A DNA stretch of 64,000 nt from Rossellomorea marisflavi (GCA_003667865.1 CP033051.1:2692501-2756500), one strand, 5' to 3'. Shown: positions 27,223-36,844, counted from the stretch's first letter. Notes: generated by a model not told the origin, from the sequence alone. Translations and numbers: made by a program.

Positions 27223-28119
27223 ATGGAGTTTAAAAGAATTACGGAGCATTGTCATTATTTTCATGCTGCTGTTAATATTGGTTACATCTCTTACAAAGGA
27301 AAAGGCCTTTTAATAGATACAGGTATTGATGAATCTTCAATAAAAAAAGTGTTGAAAATCTTAGACTCAAATGGGCTTTCATTAGACTATTGCATCATAA
27401 CACATGCACATGCTGACCATTTTGGTGGGGCAAACTATTTGAAAGAAAAAAGGAACATTCCGATGTATGCATCTAAGCTTGAAAAGGCAATTATTGAGAA
27501 TTCTATTCTAGAACCTATTTACTTATGGAATGGTGCAAACCCACTTCTGGAATTAAGAAACAAATTTTTAGAGGGACAAGCAGTTGAAGTGGACAGTGAA
27601 ATTAATGAAGAAACATTACATGTTGGTCCTTTTCAATTAAAGATTCATTCATTGCCAGGACATTCCTATAATCAAATAGGAATAGAGTTTGATGGGATTC
27701 TATACGCAGCGGATAGTTATTTTGGGGTTGAGACGTTAGAGAAACATGGAATCCCCTATATAACAGACTTGTTTGAAACATTAGGAACTTTAGATAAACT
27801 CCTAGAATTAGAGCTTTTAGGTGCGCTACCAGGGCATGGGTATTATGAAGATGACTTTAAATCAACAGTAAAACAAAATATATTGACACATAGGAAGCTA
27901 CTTCAGAGTCTTGAGTATCAAATTAGAACGGTTGAATCTTTAGAATTTCATGTACTATTTAAAAAGTTTTTAGAAGAATATAGTATTAGTGCAAAGAATA
28001 TAGGACAATGGCTTTTGTTTCGAACAACCTATTCTGCCTATATTCGATACCTTGTAGAAACAGAACAAATTGCAATGGAAATGATTCAAAATGAGATTAT
28101 CCTTAAAGCTAGGATGTGA
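27223..28119 (+). CDS. Metallo-beta-lactamase-fold hydrolase
   Basis: A 298-residue protein with the zinc motif HAHADHFGG (THAHADH at about 61-67), the later LPGHSYNQIG histidine and the YAADSYFG aspartate, and the last histidine in LPGHGYYEDD. These define a dinuclear zinc hydrolase of the glyoxalase-II-like type. The substrate is unknown. Its end overlaps the convergent DUF421 gene by 11 bases. Confidence 0.85.
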   Translation: MEFKRITEHCHYFHAAVNIGYISYKGKGLLIDTGIDESSIKKVLKILDSNGLSLDYCIITHAHADHFGGANYLKEKRNIPMYASKLEKAIIENSILEPIYLWNGANPLLELRNKFLEGQAVEVDSEINEETLHVGPFQLKIHSLPGHSYNQIGIEFDGILYAADSYFGVETLEKHGIPYITDLFETLGTLDKLLELELLGALPGHGYYEDDFKSTVKQNILTHRKLLQSLEYQIRTVESLEFHVLFKKFLEEYSISAKNIGQWLLFRTTYSAYIRYLVETEQIAMEMIQNEIILKARM

Positions 28120-28807
28120 CACGAGAACCTTGATTATATCCTTGTATAAAAAGGCTTTCATCTTCTTGCCATTCTGCATATAATACTTCTTTTGGTGATT
28201 GGAAGCCTTGTTTTCGAATCTCTTTTAATAACCATGCAACATTCTTACCTAATATCTCTAAGTTTGTTGGTGCAATTTGCCCATCTAATATTACTGATAT
28301 TGGCAGTTTAGAATCATTTGTTGTGATATCTAGATCCTGCTTTGTTACTTGGCTGTAAGGAGCTTTTTTAATAACGCTAAGCGATCCGTCTGTTTCAATG
28401 AGGGCATAATGGCATTCTCTAACTGAAAAAATATCCTTTGCCCGCAATAAATGCTGAAGCTGATTTAAATCTAAATGATTTTTCTTCAACTCCTTATAAT
28501 CAATCTCTCCTTTATTTATGATTATAGAAGGAGAACCCTCAAAGAGTTTTCGAAAGAAACGAGACTTTTGTGTAAGCTTCTCTGTGAAAAATATTAATCC
28601 ACCCCAGATACCAATCGCAAACAAAATATGTCCTATGCCCGTTTCCCCATCATATAATGAATTTCCCACTAATTCGCCAAGAATTAATGCAGATATAAAG
28701 TCAAAAGCTGTGATTTGTGTAATTTGTGTTTTTCCAAGGAATTTCGTAAGTAACATTAAGGCAAAATAGCCAACAACCAATTCAAGTGCAATGGCAGAAA
28801 AATTCAT
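28109..28807 (-). CDS. DUF421 (YetF-like) membrane protein, second copy
   Basis: A 232-residue protein with three N-terminal membrane segments and a soluble tail (KLFEGSPSIIINKGEIDYKEL, CHYALIETDGSLSVIK). It is clearly of the same family as the copy at 24900 but diverged. The ATG at 28807 is preceded by AGAGGGA and AGAGGAG; an upstream in-frame start has no better site. It overlaps the end of the metallo-beta-lactamase-fold gene tail to tail. Confidence 0.85.
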   Translation of the reverse strand: MNFSAIALELVVGYFALMLLTKFLGKTQITQITAFDFISALILGELVGNSLYDGETGIGHILFAIGIWGGLIFFTEKLTQKSRFFRKLFEGSPSIIINKGEIDYKELKKNHLDLNQLQHLLRAKDIFSVRECHYALIETDGSLSVIKKAPYSQVTKQDLDITTNDSKLPISVILDGQIAPTNLEILGKNVAWLLKEIRKQGFQSPKEVLYAEWQEDESLFIQGYNQGSRVTS

Positions 28808-28900
28808 TCCCTCTACTCCTCTAACGTGTAGCATATTCTCAAAACGTATTAAATTTAACTCTAGCCATTATTTCCATATACATAATGAGTTATTCGTAAA

Positions 28901-28932
28901 AGAAAAAACGAACCTATTATATAGGTTCGTTT
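28901..28932 (-). terminator. Terminator after yjcF
   Basis: AAACGAACCTAT and ATAGGTTCGTTT form a perfect 12-bp stem with a 3-nt loop; on the minus strand it runs into T6. Confidence 0.9.
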
Positions 28933-28939
28933 AAATCAT

Positions 28940-29362
28940 CTATAGTTCTTTAATCATCGTTTTATGAGGAATTCCCGCATCCAAGAATTCATCAGATGCA
29001 ACCTGGTATCCAAGACCTTCGTAAAAAGGAATAGCATGTGTTTGAGCATTTAATTTTAATGTCTTAATTTCTTGTTTTTCAGCATATTCTTCAATGGCAT
29101 TCATTAGCATTTTTCCTGAGCCTTTGCCACGTACATCCTTTAAGACACAAATCCGTTCGACCTTACCAACACCATCGAGCACTCTAAACCTTCCTGCTCC
29201 AACCGGTGTGGTTTCATCATAAAGTACAAAGTGGGTCGAGCTATCTTCAAATTGATCGATTTCCTCTTCTAATGGGACATTTTGTTCTTCAACAAAAACA
29301 ACTTTTCGAATATGATAAGCATCTTCTAACTGTTGCTGAGTATTTACTATGAGGACTTCCAC
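28940..29362 (-). CDS. yjcF: GNAT-family acetyltransferase YjcF
   Basis: A 140-residue enzyme (ElaA/YjcF type). Acetyl-CoA loop: VERICVLKDVRGKGSGKML (R-x-x-G-x-G as RGKGSG). IRKVVFVEEQNVP near the N-terminus is typical of the family. The GTG start is 2 bases after the yjcG stop, so the two are coupled. Confidence 0.88.
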   Translation of the reverse strand: MEVLIVNTQQQLEDAYHIRKVVFVEEQNVPLEEEIDQFEDSSTHFVLYDETTPVGAGRFRVLDGVGKVERICVLKDVRGKGSGKMLMNAIEEYAEKQEIKTLKLNAQTHAIPFYEGLGYQVASDEFLDAGIPHKTMIKEL

Positions 29363-29364
29363 TA

Positions 29365-29883
29365 TTAGCAGTCCTTTCCTAGACGGAATGTTTCATAGAC
29401 AGTCCATGAACCATTTTCTAGTTGATATAGAAGGTGGAAGCGATCAACGGTTTCCTCATGTTCCACACCCATCATGCGTAATGAGCCAAATACATCAGAA
29501 TGTTCGTCATTCGATAGTCTTTGAGCGATTGTAATATGTGGAACAAAGGCATATTCCGGCTCATCATTTAAAAACTCAGCAGAATGTAGATCTTGATGGA
29601 GTCCCTCTAATTCAGGAGTTGGATCTACTTTAAGATAGATAACGTTATTCACTGGCTGAAAGGAGCTCACTTTATAAGTACGTAGTTTAAATGGTGCATA
29701 TTTTGTTGCAATTTTTGATAGACTTTCTGCAATCTTTTGAATTTCATTATCATCAGCAGTAAAAACATTCTTTAGTGTAAGATGTGGTGGAATAAGAGCA
29801 TAGTGTGGATCATAGCGCTTTCTATAAGAGTTTGCTAAGTCCTGAAGTTTTTTTGATGGAAAAATGACGATACCATAATTCAT
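29365..29883 (-). CDS. yjcG: YjcG, 2H phosphoesterase (2'-5' RNA ligase-like)
   Basis: A 172-residue protein with two HxTx motifs, HLTL (about 34-37) and HITI (about 115-118), that build the 2H phosphoesterase active site. Its RNA or cyclic-nucleotide substrate is unknown. GAGGAGGT precedes the ATG. Order yjcG-yjcF is as in B. subtilis. Confidence 0.9.
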   Translation of the reverse strand: MNYGIVIFPSKKLQDLANSYRKRYDPHYALIPPHLTLKNVFTADDNEIQKIAESLSKIATKYAPFKLRTYKVSSFQPVNNVIYLKVDPTPELEGLHQDLHSAEFLNDEPEYAFVPHITIAQRLSNDEHSDVFGSLRMMGVEHEETVDRFHLLYQLENGSWTVYETFRLGKDC

Positions 29884-30082
29884 ATCTAGTACCTCCTCTA
29901 TTCAGATGTAGACTATTACGTAAAATAAGCTAAGTAAGGTATATTATAGCAAATTTTTTAAAAATTTAATATAGTATGACAAGGTGATTAGAAATATGTA
30001 AGGATTGAACGTTCTGACGTTCTGACTATTTGGCTCAACCCTCTTTTACTATACCCAAAAAAACAGCTTTCAATGAATGAGA

Positions 30083-30811
30083 CTATAACGTGAGCATCAT
30101 TTTTAAGGCGCGTTTTAAATCAGGCTGCCAATATTTCCAAGTGTGTTCTCCTTCAAATTCTTCATAAAAAGAATGATACTGAAGACGTTGGAATAATTCA
30201 TGCAACTGACGGTTTGGCTGAAGAAAGTCCTTCACCTGTCCATCTGTCGTTTTTACTTCCGTTTCACCTTTACCAATTATGTGATAAATCGATAAAAGTT
30301 GAGGGTCATTGAAATTTTCTACAGCTTTTAAGACCTTTTCATCAACGTAAGGGGACTGTAAGATTACTTTTCCGAACGTGTTTGGATATTTTAGCGCAGT
30401 CATTAAGGAAACGGTCGCTGCTAAAGAATCTCCTATTAACGCTCGTCCCATTCCCATATGGTAAGTAGGATACGTTTGATCTAGGAAGGGAGCAAGTTCG
30501 TGTGCTAAAAATCGTATATACTTATCATTTTGCTCTCCTTCGGGATGATATTTCCTTCGTCGATCTTGTACGTCTTGATAGGGAATACCGACGATAATTG
30601 TATTTTCAATTTCCTTTTGATCGAGAAGCTCATCTGCTACCCGGGGGATTCTCCCAAGCTGAAAGTAATCCTTCCCATCTTGAGCGATAAGAAGTGAATA
30701 TTTATAGAGTGTAGAATAATTAGCTGGAAGGTAGACCAGCATTTTAATTTCTTCATTCAATTCATTACTAAATAGGCTTAACTCATTTACAGTTCCTCTT
30801 GAAGTAGCCAT
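30083..30811 (-). CDS. yjcH: YjcH, esterase-family alpha/beta hydrolase
   Basis: A 242-residue protein of the esterase (EntD/Fes-like) family. The nucleophile elbow is GDSLAA (Ser at about 127), the acid Asp and the His in EFEGEHTWKYW complete a triad. The ATG at 30811 follows GGAGG with 7-base spacing. Its natural substrate is unknown. It is upstream of yjcG in the same direction, separated by 200 AT-rich bases without a clear terminator. Confidence 0.87.
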   Translation of the reverse strand: MATSRGTVNELSLFSNELNEEIKMLVYLPANYSTLYKYSLLIAQDGKDYFQLGRIPRVADELLDQKEIENTIIVGIPYQDVQDRRRKYHPEGEQNDKYIRFLAHELAPFLDQTYPTYHMGMGRALIGDSLAATVSLMTALKYPNTFGKVILQSPYVDEKVLKAVENFNDPQLLSIYHIIGKGETEVKTTDGQVKDFLQPNRQLHELFQRLQYHSFYEEFEGEHTWKYWQPDLKRALKMMLTL

Positions 30812-30937
30812 GCACATACCTCCAAATCTTGTTAACCAGTTACAAAAAGATTGTATCATATTCCCTAAAAATTTTCCTTGTGTACGTTTGTAGTTACTAT
30901 TTTTAGAAGATCTATTTTATATTGAGAGATTATTTAG

Positions 30938-31016
30938 TCTGCCCCTGCTGCTTTCCGTTCCAGGGGCTTGCTTTCCGTGGAGGGCAGTGAGCCTTGAATT
31001 TCGGTATCTCGACTCT
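30938..31016 (-). repeat. Degraded dispersed repeat copy
   Basis: GCTGCTTTCCGTTCCAGGGG, CTTGCTTTCCGTGGAGGGCA and GTGAGCC match one half of the full repeat; the other half has decayed. Confidence 0.65.
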
Positions 31017-31324
31017 TTGTTATATCCAAAAAGAGCGAAATTCAGCTTTGCAAAAGAATTTTGTAACTCTTCTATTACAATAAAGTGGAATCGTTTTTTA
31101 TGAGGATGGTCTGTTATAGTTTTCTATATGTTTTTATATAACATTTTAATTTGTAAAAAACATAAATTTTTTGTTAATAAGAAGACAATCTTCTGAATAC
31201 ATATCAATAGATAAAATAACATGTCTAAGAGCCAGCAAGAGCCATGAATGGAATATTCTAGTACACAAAACATAGCGGGTAAAGTTGAAGAAGTAGTGAA
31301 AAAATTGTATAAAATGTAAAATAA

Positions 31325-31353
31325 TTGACAGAATTATTACATTTTATGCTAAT
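31325..31353 (+). promoter_or_regulatory. Candidate promoter of the TRAP operon
   Basis: A perfect TTGACA (31325-31330) is followed after 17 bases by GCTAAT and after 19 by TAATAT. It is about 40 bases before the first gene. Confidence 0.55.
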
Positions 31354-31393
31354 ATTAGTTTGAGTTTACTATTTTAAGGGGGATGTGAGAAGC

Positions 31394-32389
31394 ATGAAAA
31401 AACGTAACGTATCAATTAGTGCCATCGTCATTCTTGTTCTTTCTATGATTCTAGCAGCGTGTGGAACTAATTCAGAATCTGAAGGTTCAGGATCAGGCGG
31501 GGGAGAAGAAGAGCTAGACTTCATTGGGATTGCTACTGGTGGGACGGGTGGTACATACTACCCATTAGGTGGTACATTCGCAAGTATCATTCAAGACGAA
31601 ACAGATATTAAATCTACTGCTGAAACTTCAGGAGCATCGGCAGAAAACATGGCTACAATTAAGGAAGGCAACATTGAAATTGCCTTTACTCAGACAGATA
31701 TTGCTTCTTATGCAACAGAAGGTAAAGAGATGTTTGCTGATAATAAAGTAGAAAATGCTCGTGGTATAGGAACTTTGTATCCTGAAACAATCCAAATTGT
31801 AACAACAAAAGATTCTGGCATTACCTCTGTTGAAGATTTAGCAGGTAAAGTTGTTTCAGTTGGAGAAGCTGGTTCTGGTACTTTATTAAATGCTACACAA
31901 ATATTAGAAGTTCATGGATTATCACTAGACGATCTTAACGTTCGTAATTTATCTTTTGATGATTCTACTACAGGCATTCAAGATGGTACGATTGATGCAG
32001 CATTTATTACATCAGGGACACCTACGGGAGCAGTAGAAGGGTTAGCAGCTACTAAAGATATTACAATTGTTCCTGTTTCATCTGATAAAGCGGATGAACT
32101 AATCGAGAAATACCCTTACTACGCTAAAGATTTAATTAAAGCGGGTACGTATAGTAATGTTGATAATGAGATCGAGACTGTAGCTGTTCGTGCAATGCTT
32201 GTAACTCGCGCTGAAATTTCTGAGGACATTATTTATGATGTGACAAAAGCACTCTTTGAAAATACTGATCAAATTCAACATGCCAAAGGTGAATTTATTA
32301 GTGCTGAAAATGCTCTACAAGGAATGGGGATAGAACTTCATCCTGGAGCAAAGAAATACTTTGATGAAAAGGGTATTTCTGTAGAATAA
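31394..32389 (+). CDS. TAXI-family TRAP transporter substrate receptor (lipoprotein)
   Basis: A 331-residue extracellular binding protein. Its signal peptide ends in the lipobox LAAC, followed by a Ser/Gly/Glu linker. The TAXI signature is visible as IGIATGGTGGTYYPLGGTFASII. It delivers a carboxylate (in studied cases glutamate or related acids) to the fused permease encoded downstream. The ATG at 31394 has AAGGGGGATG upstream. Confidence 0.92.
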   Translation: MKKRNVSISAIVILVLSMILAACGTNSESEGSGSGGGEEELDFIGIATGGTGGTYYPLGGTFASIIQDETDIKSTAETSGASAENMATIKEGNIEIAFTQTDIASYATEGKEMFADNKVENARGIGTLYPETIQIVTTKDSGITSVEDLAGKVVSVGEAGSGTLLNATQILEVHGLSLDDLNVRNLSFDDSTTGIQDGTIDAAFITSGTPTGAVEGLAATKDITIVPVSSDKADELIEKYPYYAKDLIKAGTYSNVDNEIETVAVRAMLVTRAEISEDIIYDVTKALFENTDQIQHAKGEFISAENALQGMGIELHPGAKKYFDEKGISVE

Positions 32390-32441
32390 ATAAGTAGTGT
32401 TTCTTAAGGCGTAAATAACCAAGTTTTATAAAACAAAAAGC

Positions 32442-32560
32442 GTGCAGGGAATTTACTAGAATCCTGCGGAAAAACAAATGATTTGATAATCCTGCAGTGT
32501 GCGATGATAGCATGAAGGAGCTCAGATGTTTGTCCGCGGAAAAATGTGAATTCCCTGCAC
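32442..32560. repeat. 119-bp element with 12-bp terminal inverted repeats
   Basis: GTGCAGGGAATT (32442-32453) is the exact reverse complement of 32549-32560. Inside are further short matches (AATCCTGCGG, AATCCTGCAG, GTCCGCGG). It sits between the receptor gene and the DUF1850 gene. No flanking target duplication was seen. It could be a MITE-like insertion or a large RNA stem that lets the receptor be made in excess of the permease. Confidence 0.55.
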
Positions 32561-32645
32561 TTGTATGTAAGAAAATATAAGCAATGAGTAAGAGGTTTAA
32601 TGATTCGCGACATGTTCTTTAAACGAGCAGGATAGGAGTAGATGA

Positions 32646-33164
32646 ATGAAAACGAAATTTGTTTTTAAATCTGTAATAGCTATTAGTGTTTTGTTGGCAT
32701 TCATTTTTATTCCTATTCGTGCCTATGTTGTCTTTTATCCTGTTGAAGAAAACGGTGAATCTGTTTTGATCCCTATAACTCAAGAGGGAGCAGAATTCTC
32801 TATTCTTTATACACACTCTATTCATTTATCAGATGTATTAGAGACGTATAGAATTACAACTGATAAGGAAATTGAGCAAACCTCATTAACGTATGAAGAT
32901 ACTAGTATTGGAATGCCTGGAAATTCTACCGGAAATGAGAGATTTTCGCAAACAGAAGATGGTAAATATATGATTAGCAATATGCACAGAATTTTCCCAG
33001 AGATTTATTTGCGCGTTGGGCAAGTGGCGGCTAATCATCGTATTGTTCTAGGTGGAAAAAAATACGAAATGACTCACTTTTTCAGAGAAGGAACTCTAAT
33101 AAAAATCCAAGTTCAAAAACTATCACTATACAAGATCTGGAAAGGAGTGACACTTGATGGATAA
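32646..33164 (+). CDS. DUF1850 protein of the TRAP-TAXI operon
   Basis: A 172-residue protein with one N-terminal membrane helix and the DUF1850 motif FSILYTHSIHLSDVLETYRI. The family almost always accompanies TAXI-TRAP permeases; its job is unknown, perhaps assembly. TAGGAGTAG precedes the ATG, and the end overlaps the permease start by 8 bases. Confidence 0.87.
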   Translation: MKTKFVFKSVIAISVLLAFIFIPIRAYVVFYPVEENGESVLIPITQEGAEFSILYTHSIHLSDVLETYRITTDKEIEQTSLTYEDTSIGMPGNSTGNERFSQTEDGKYMISNMHRIFPEIYLRVGQVAANHRIVLGGKKYEMTHFFREGTLIKIQVQKLSLYKIWKGVTLDG

Positions 33165-35145
33165 GGGTCAAGACCAATTTGAATCATTAAGTGCAGATCA
33201 GCAAAAAGAATTACTGGAGAAATACGATCCTGAATCTGCGACCAGAACGTTTCATATAGGTCCAGTTAAATGGATTGTATTCTTAGGATTATTAGCTTTT
33301 TCATTATTCCAACTTACAGCTTCAATTTTTCAATTTATCCCGAGACAGCTTTTGCTTTCCATTCATCTAGGCTTTGCACTTTCGCTAATTTTTATCTTAT
33401 TTCCTGCGAGTAAAAAGCATTCTCGGAAGGATAAGGTTGCTTGGTATGATATTCTTTTGGCAATAGGTTCAATTGTTGTTGGTTTATACTGGCCAATAAT
33501 GCAACAAGAAATTGTAAGTAGAGTCGGAATTATGACAACAAGTGATTTTATCGTCGGTATTCTAGCAGTTGTTCTTGTATTAGAAGCAACTCGCCGTGCT
33601 GTAGGTTTGCCCATTACGGTTATTGCATCAGTATTCTTACTCTACATGTATTTCGGCAGAAGCATGCCGGGATTCTTAGTTCATCGAGGGTATGATCTAG
33701 AAGCAATAGTTAAAACAATGTTCTTTACAGGTGAGGGGATTTTAGGGACACCTTTATATGTTTCTGCAACCTTCATTTTCTTGTTCTTGCTATTCGGGGC
33801 TTTTCTTGTAAAGACAGGTGTCGGTCAATATTTCAATGATTTAGCCGTTGCTATTGCTGGGAAACGAACTGGTGGACCAGCGAAGGTTGCGATTTTTTCT
33901 AGTGCTTTGCAAGGTACCATAAGTGGAAGCTCGGTAGCTAATGTTGTTACTTCAGGGTCGTTTACCATTCCTATGATGAAAAAGCTTGGGTATCGTAAAG
34001 AGTTTGCTGGTGGAGTTGAAGCAGCAGCTTCAACGGGTGGTCAATTAATGCCACCAATTATGGGTGCAGCAGCCTTTTTAATGGTTGAATTTATTGGTGG
34101 AGTTTCCTATTGGGAAATTGCGAAAGCAGCAGCAATCCCTGCGATCTTATACTTTACGGGAATTTGGATTATGACTCATTTTGAAGCAAAACGAATAGGG
34201 TTAAGAGGCTTAACAGATGAAGAAATGCCAAATCGTAAGGAAGTTCTGAAAAAAATCTATCTTTTACTACCAATCTTGACAGTCATTATTCTTTTGTTTT
34301 CTGGAATGAGTGTTATGCGTGCAGCATTATGGTCCATCGTCGTTACTATTCTTGTAAGTGCCATTCGAAAAGAAACAAGAATTAGTTTTAAAGATGCTGT
34401 AGATGCATTAGTAGATGGTGCTCGAACAGCTCTTTCTGTAGCTGCAGCAACCGCATGTGCGGGTATTATTGTCGGTGTTGTAACAAAAACAGGTCTTGGT
34501 TTAACACTTGCTAATGGACTTGTTGATCTTGCAGCGGATCTTACCGATTCTCCTAACGGTAAACTTTTGCTAACACTTGTGTTTACAATGATCACCTCCA
34601 TTATTTTAGGGATGGGTTCACCAACAACAGCCAACTATGTTATTACCTCAACAATAGCAGCACCTGCAATAATATTGCTCGGTGCACCAGAATTATCAGC
34701 ACATTTATTTGTGTTTTATTTTGGAATTATTGCTGATATTACCCCACCAGTAGCGCTTGCGGCATTTGCAGCAGCAGGAGTTTCTGGCGGAGAACCGATA
34801 CGAACAGGATTTAATTCTGCTAAGCTCGCTATTGCAGCATTTATCATTCCGTACATGTTTGTATTATCACCGGAATTGTTAATGATTGATACTACATTAC
34901 CTCGTTTAATATGGGTTGTATTTACAGCTGTTACTGGGATGATGGCAATTGGTGCAGGAATGATTGGCTATTGGTACAGAAAAGTTACTCCAATTGAACG
35001 ACTTCTATGTGTTGCAGCTGGATTGATGCTGATTTATCCTGAAGGAATTACGGATATTGTGGGGCTAATCTTATTTGTAGTCATGCTCGCTTTACAGTTT
35101 GTACTTGGAAGAAAAGATGGGAACAAACTAAAGGCTAGTGTCTAA
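33157..35145 (+). CDS. TRAP transporter fused permease (4TM/12TM)
   Basis: A 662-residue membrane protein combining the small (DctQ-like) and large (DctM-like) TRAP subunits; about 16-18 hydrophobic segments. Landmarks are LQGTISGSSVANVVTSGSFTIP and GMGSPTTANYVITSTIAAPA, characteristic of TAXI-type permeases. It imports carboxylates using a Na+ gradient. ATG 33157 is nine bases from AAGGAG; the adjacent TTG is less likely. Confidence 0.93.
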   Translation: MDKGQDQFESLSADQQKELLEKYDPESATRTFHIGPVKWIVFLGLLAFSLFQLTASIFQFIPRQLLLSIHLGFALSLIFILFPASKKHSRKDKVAWYDILLAIGSIVVGLYWPIMQQEIVSRVGIMTTSDFIVGILAVVLVLEATRRAVGLPITVIASVFLLYMYFGRSMPGFLVHRGYDLEAIVKTMFFTGEGILGTPLYVSATFIFLFLLFGAFLVKTGVGQYFNDLAVAIAGKRTGGPAKVAIFSSALQGTISGSSVANVVTSGSFTIPMMKKLGYRKEFAGGVEAAASTGGQLMPPIMGAAAFLMVEFIGGVSYWEIAKAAAIPAILYFTGIWIMTHFEAKRIGLRGLTDEEMPNRKEVLKKIYLLLPILTVIILLFSGMSVMRAALWSIVVTILVSAIRKETRISFKDAVDALVDGARTALSVAAATACAGIIVGVVTKTGLGLTLANGLVDLAADLTDSPNGKLLLTLVFTMITSIILGMGSPTTANYVITSTIAAPAIILLGAPELSAHLFVFYFGIIADITPPVALAAFAAAGVSGGEPIRTGFNSAKLAIAAFIIPYMFVLSPELLMIDTTLPRLIWVVFTAVTGMMAIGAGMIGYWYRKVTPIERLLCVAAGLMLIYPEGITDIVGLILFVVMLALQFVLGRKDGNKLKASV

Positions 35146-35162
35146 GATGTTTAAAAAATAAT

Positions 35163-35245
35163 AAAGAGGCATTCTTTGCGTCTAGTCCCTACATTCTTAA
35201 ATGATGAAAGTAGGAGAGTAGCAAAGCAAAGAGTGCCTCTTTTTT
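35163..35245. terminator. Terminator of the TRAP operon, probably bidirectional
   Basis: A 17-bp stem (AAAGAGGCATTCTTTGC with GCAAAGAGTGCCTCTTT, one mismatch) is followed by T6 on the plus strand; the chemotaxis gene ends convergent at 35278. Confidence 0.85.
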
Positions 35246-35277
35246 GAAATATCATATCTGTATGCTCAAAAAGGAAA

Positions 35278-36135
35278 TTAGCTAAGAATTTTCTTTACTG
35301 AAGAAGTAAGTCTTTGGCTAATTGATGTTAAGTCATTGCTTACCTTTGAGAAGTTTGCAACTGTTTTGGCATTACCAACAGCCATATCATTAACTGTATT
35401 TAATGATTCAATAAGAGTATTTACACTTTTGCTAATATTTTTCGTATACGTTGCAATTTTGCTTGATGCTTCGTCTGTTTCATCTGAAAGCTTTCGGACC
35501 TCATTTGCAACGACAGAGAAACCTTTACCATGTTGACCAGCACGTGCGGCCTCAATAGAAGCATTTAGGCCTAAAATATTTGTTTGACCAGAAACTTTTT
35601 TTATCATCTCTACAATGGAGGTGATTTGAATAGTATTTTCTTTTACATGATCCGTATTTTGAATTAATTCTGAATTGGAGTTTTTTAAGATTTGTGCTGA
35701 GCTTTCAATATCTGAAGTATAATCATTTACCTCCTGTAGTAGCCTTTCAAGTTCAAAAATCGTCTCTTCAATTGCGACAATTTCCTCGATGTTATAGCCG
35801 ATCCCGAGTGCTCCAATCACTTCATTTCTTCCATTATAAATAGGCATGGTTTTCCCGAAAAAGTGAACTCCGTAGACATCAAAAGGAGGTCTTCCACTAG
35901 CTGGTTTTCCTTTAAGTGCACTTTGAATGACTACATCATCCTTTGGTACCTGCCCACCTATTTCAATTTGTACATCTACCTTATCACCAGGAAAGTGTGC
36001 TAACCATCGTTCCTTATCACATATATCAATCATAAAGTCTTCTTTAGCAAGCTTTTGAAAGATAGGGGCTGCAAAAATAAGAGTTTGTAAAATTTCCTTG
36101 TCGCTCATTTCTTTACTATTTAGATGTTCCAACAT
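35278..36135 (-). CDS. Soluble methyl-accepting chemotaxis transducer
   Basis: A 285-residue protein with no membrane segment. Residues about 1-125 look like a sensory domain ([20 protein letters not shown], then [26 protein letters not shown]); the rest is a short MCP signalling coiled coil with the hairpin tip around [33 protein letters not shown], which contacts CheA/CheW. It is shorter than membrane MCPs. Ligand unknown. Confidence 0.9.
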   Translation of the reverse strand: MLEHLNSKEMSDKEILQTLIFAAPIFQKLAKEDFMIDICDKERWLAHFPGDKVDVQIEIGGQVPKDDVVIQSALKGKPASGRPPFDVYGVHFFGKTMPIYNGRNEVIGALGIGYNIEEIVAIEETIFELERLLQEVNDYTSDIESSAQILKNSNSELIQNTDHVKENTIQITSIVEMIKKVSGQTNILGLNASIEAARAGQHGKGFSVVANEVRKLSDETDEASSKIATYTKNISKSVNTLIESLNTVNDMAVGNAKTVANFSKVSNDLTSISQRLTSSVKKILS

Positions 36136-36373
36136 TGTGTAAAACCTCTCTTTTTTTAAAATAACTCTTTTAAGATAATGTAAGTGTATTATGAATGGAG
36201 AAATTACTCAATATTAAAAGCTCTCTGTGAAATGGTAGAATTTCTTAAAGCGTCAATACTAGAAGAACAAAAAGATGAGAATAAATCATTTCAGTTACAC
36301 ATATACTTGAATACAGAACATTCGTTCGGTTATAATGATGAACAAACAAATATTTAAGATCGGAGTGATAAAG

Positions 36374-36598
36374 ATGTTATCCCTTTTACAACGCTCTGCT
36401 TCAGAACAATCTCCAATTGATATCATCTATATGGATTCAAATCAGAAATGTACAAAAAGAACAATTATTGTAAAAGAACAAAAGTTCGATTATGTTGTTG
36501 CATACTGTTTTCTTCGGAAAAGAGTACGCACATTTAGAGTACAAAACATATTAGCCATAAGCAAAAAGAGTCCAAAGACAACTAGCTATATCTCATAA
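36374..36598 (+). CDS. WYL-like mini-protein
   Basis: A 74-residue product that resembles the core of a WYL domain: PIDIIYMDSNQKCTKRTIIV, then FDYVVAYCFLRKRVRTFRV. WYL domains usually bind ligands or nucleic acid inside larger regulators; here no DNA-binding domain is attached. CGGAGTG precedes the ATG; an upstream ATG lacks a site. It ends 90 bases before tRNA-Val. Confidence 0.65.
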   Translation: MLSLLQRSASEQSPIDIIYMDSNQKCTKRTIIVKEQKFDYVVAYCFLRKRVRTFRVQNILAISKKSPKTTSYIS

Positions 36599-36633
36599 GT
36601 TACTGTTATAAAAGGTATAATTTCTACAAATCA

Positions 36634-36662
36634 TTTACAAACTTCTCAAAACGATATATAAT
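36634..36662 (+). promoter_or_regulatory. Promoter of tRNA-Val
   Basis: TTTACA (36634-36639), 17-base spacer, perfect TATAAT (36657-36662), 26 bases before the mature tRNA. Confidence 0.8.
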
Positions 36663-36688
36663 ATTCCTTGTCTAAACTATTTATACGC

Positions 36689-36760
36689 GAGCAATTAGTT
36701 CAGTGGGAGAACACCACCTTGACAGGGTGGGGGTCGGGGGTTCGAATCCCTCATTGCTCA
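36689..36760 (+). tRNA. tRNA-Val (anticodon GAC)
   Basis: A full cloverleaf is readable: acceptor GAGCAAT/ATTGCTC, D-stem GTTC/GAAC, anticodon stem CCACC/GGTGG with loop TTGACAG (anticodon GAC), T-loop TTCGAAT, discriminator A. CCA is not encoded. The 3' half is the integration site of the island and is regenerated by its left end. Confidence 0.93.
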
Positions 36761-36764
36761 TACC
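36719..36764 (+). repeat. Left attachment site
   Basis: 46 bp starting TTGACAGGGTGG and ending GCTCATACC; identical to 49577-49622. It comprises the anticodon loop to the 3' end of tRNA-Val plus four bases. Confidence 0.95.
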
Positions 36765-36769
36765 CTGAT

Positions 36770-36812
36770 ATAGCCTTAAAACCTTGATATGAAAGGATTT
36801 TAAGGCTATTTT
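36770..36812. terminator. Terminator between tRNA-Val and the integrase gene
   Basis: ATAGCCTTAAAACCTT pairs with AAGGATTTTAAGGCTAT almost perfectly. It would end tRNA transcription rightward and the integrase transcript leftward. Confidence 0.8.
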
Positions 36813-36844
36813 ATTTGTTGCTGAATTTACTATATATAGTCTCT

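Larger units (their letters stand above)
30812..31393. other. 580-base gap with repeat remnant and TRAP-operon promoter
   Basis: Divergent intergenic region between yjcH and the TRAP transporter operon. It carries a degraded dispersed repeat (30938-31016) and a promoter candidate (31325-31353). No gene supported. Confidence 0.65.
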
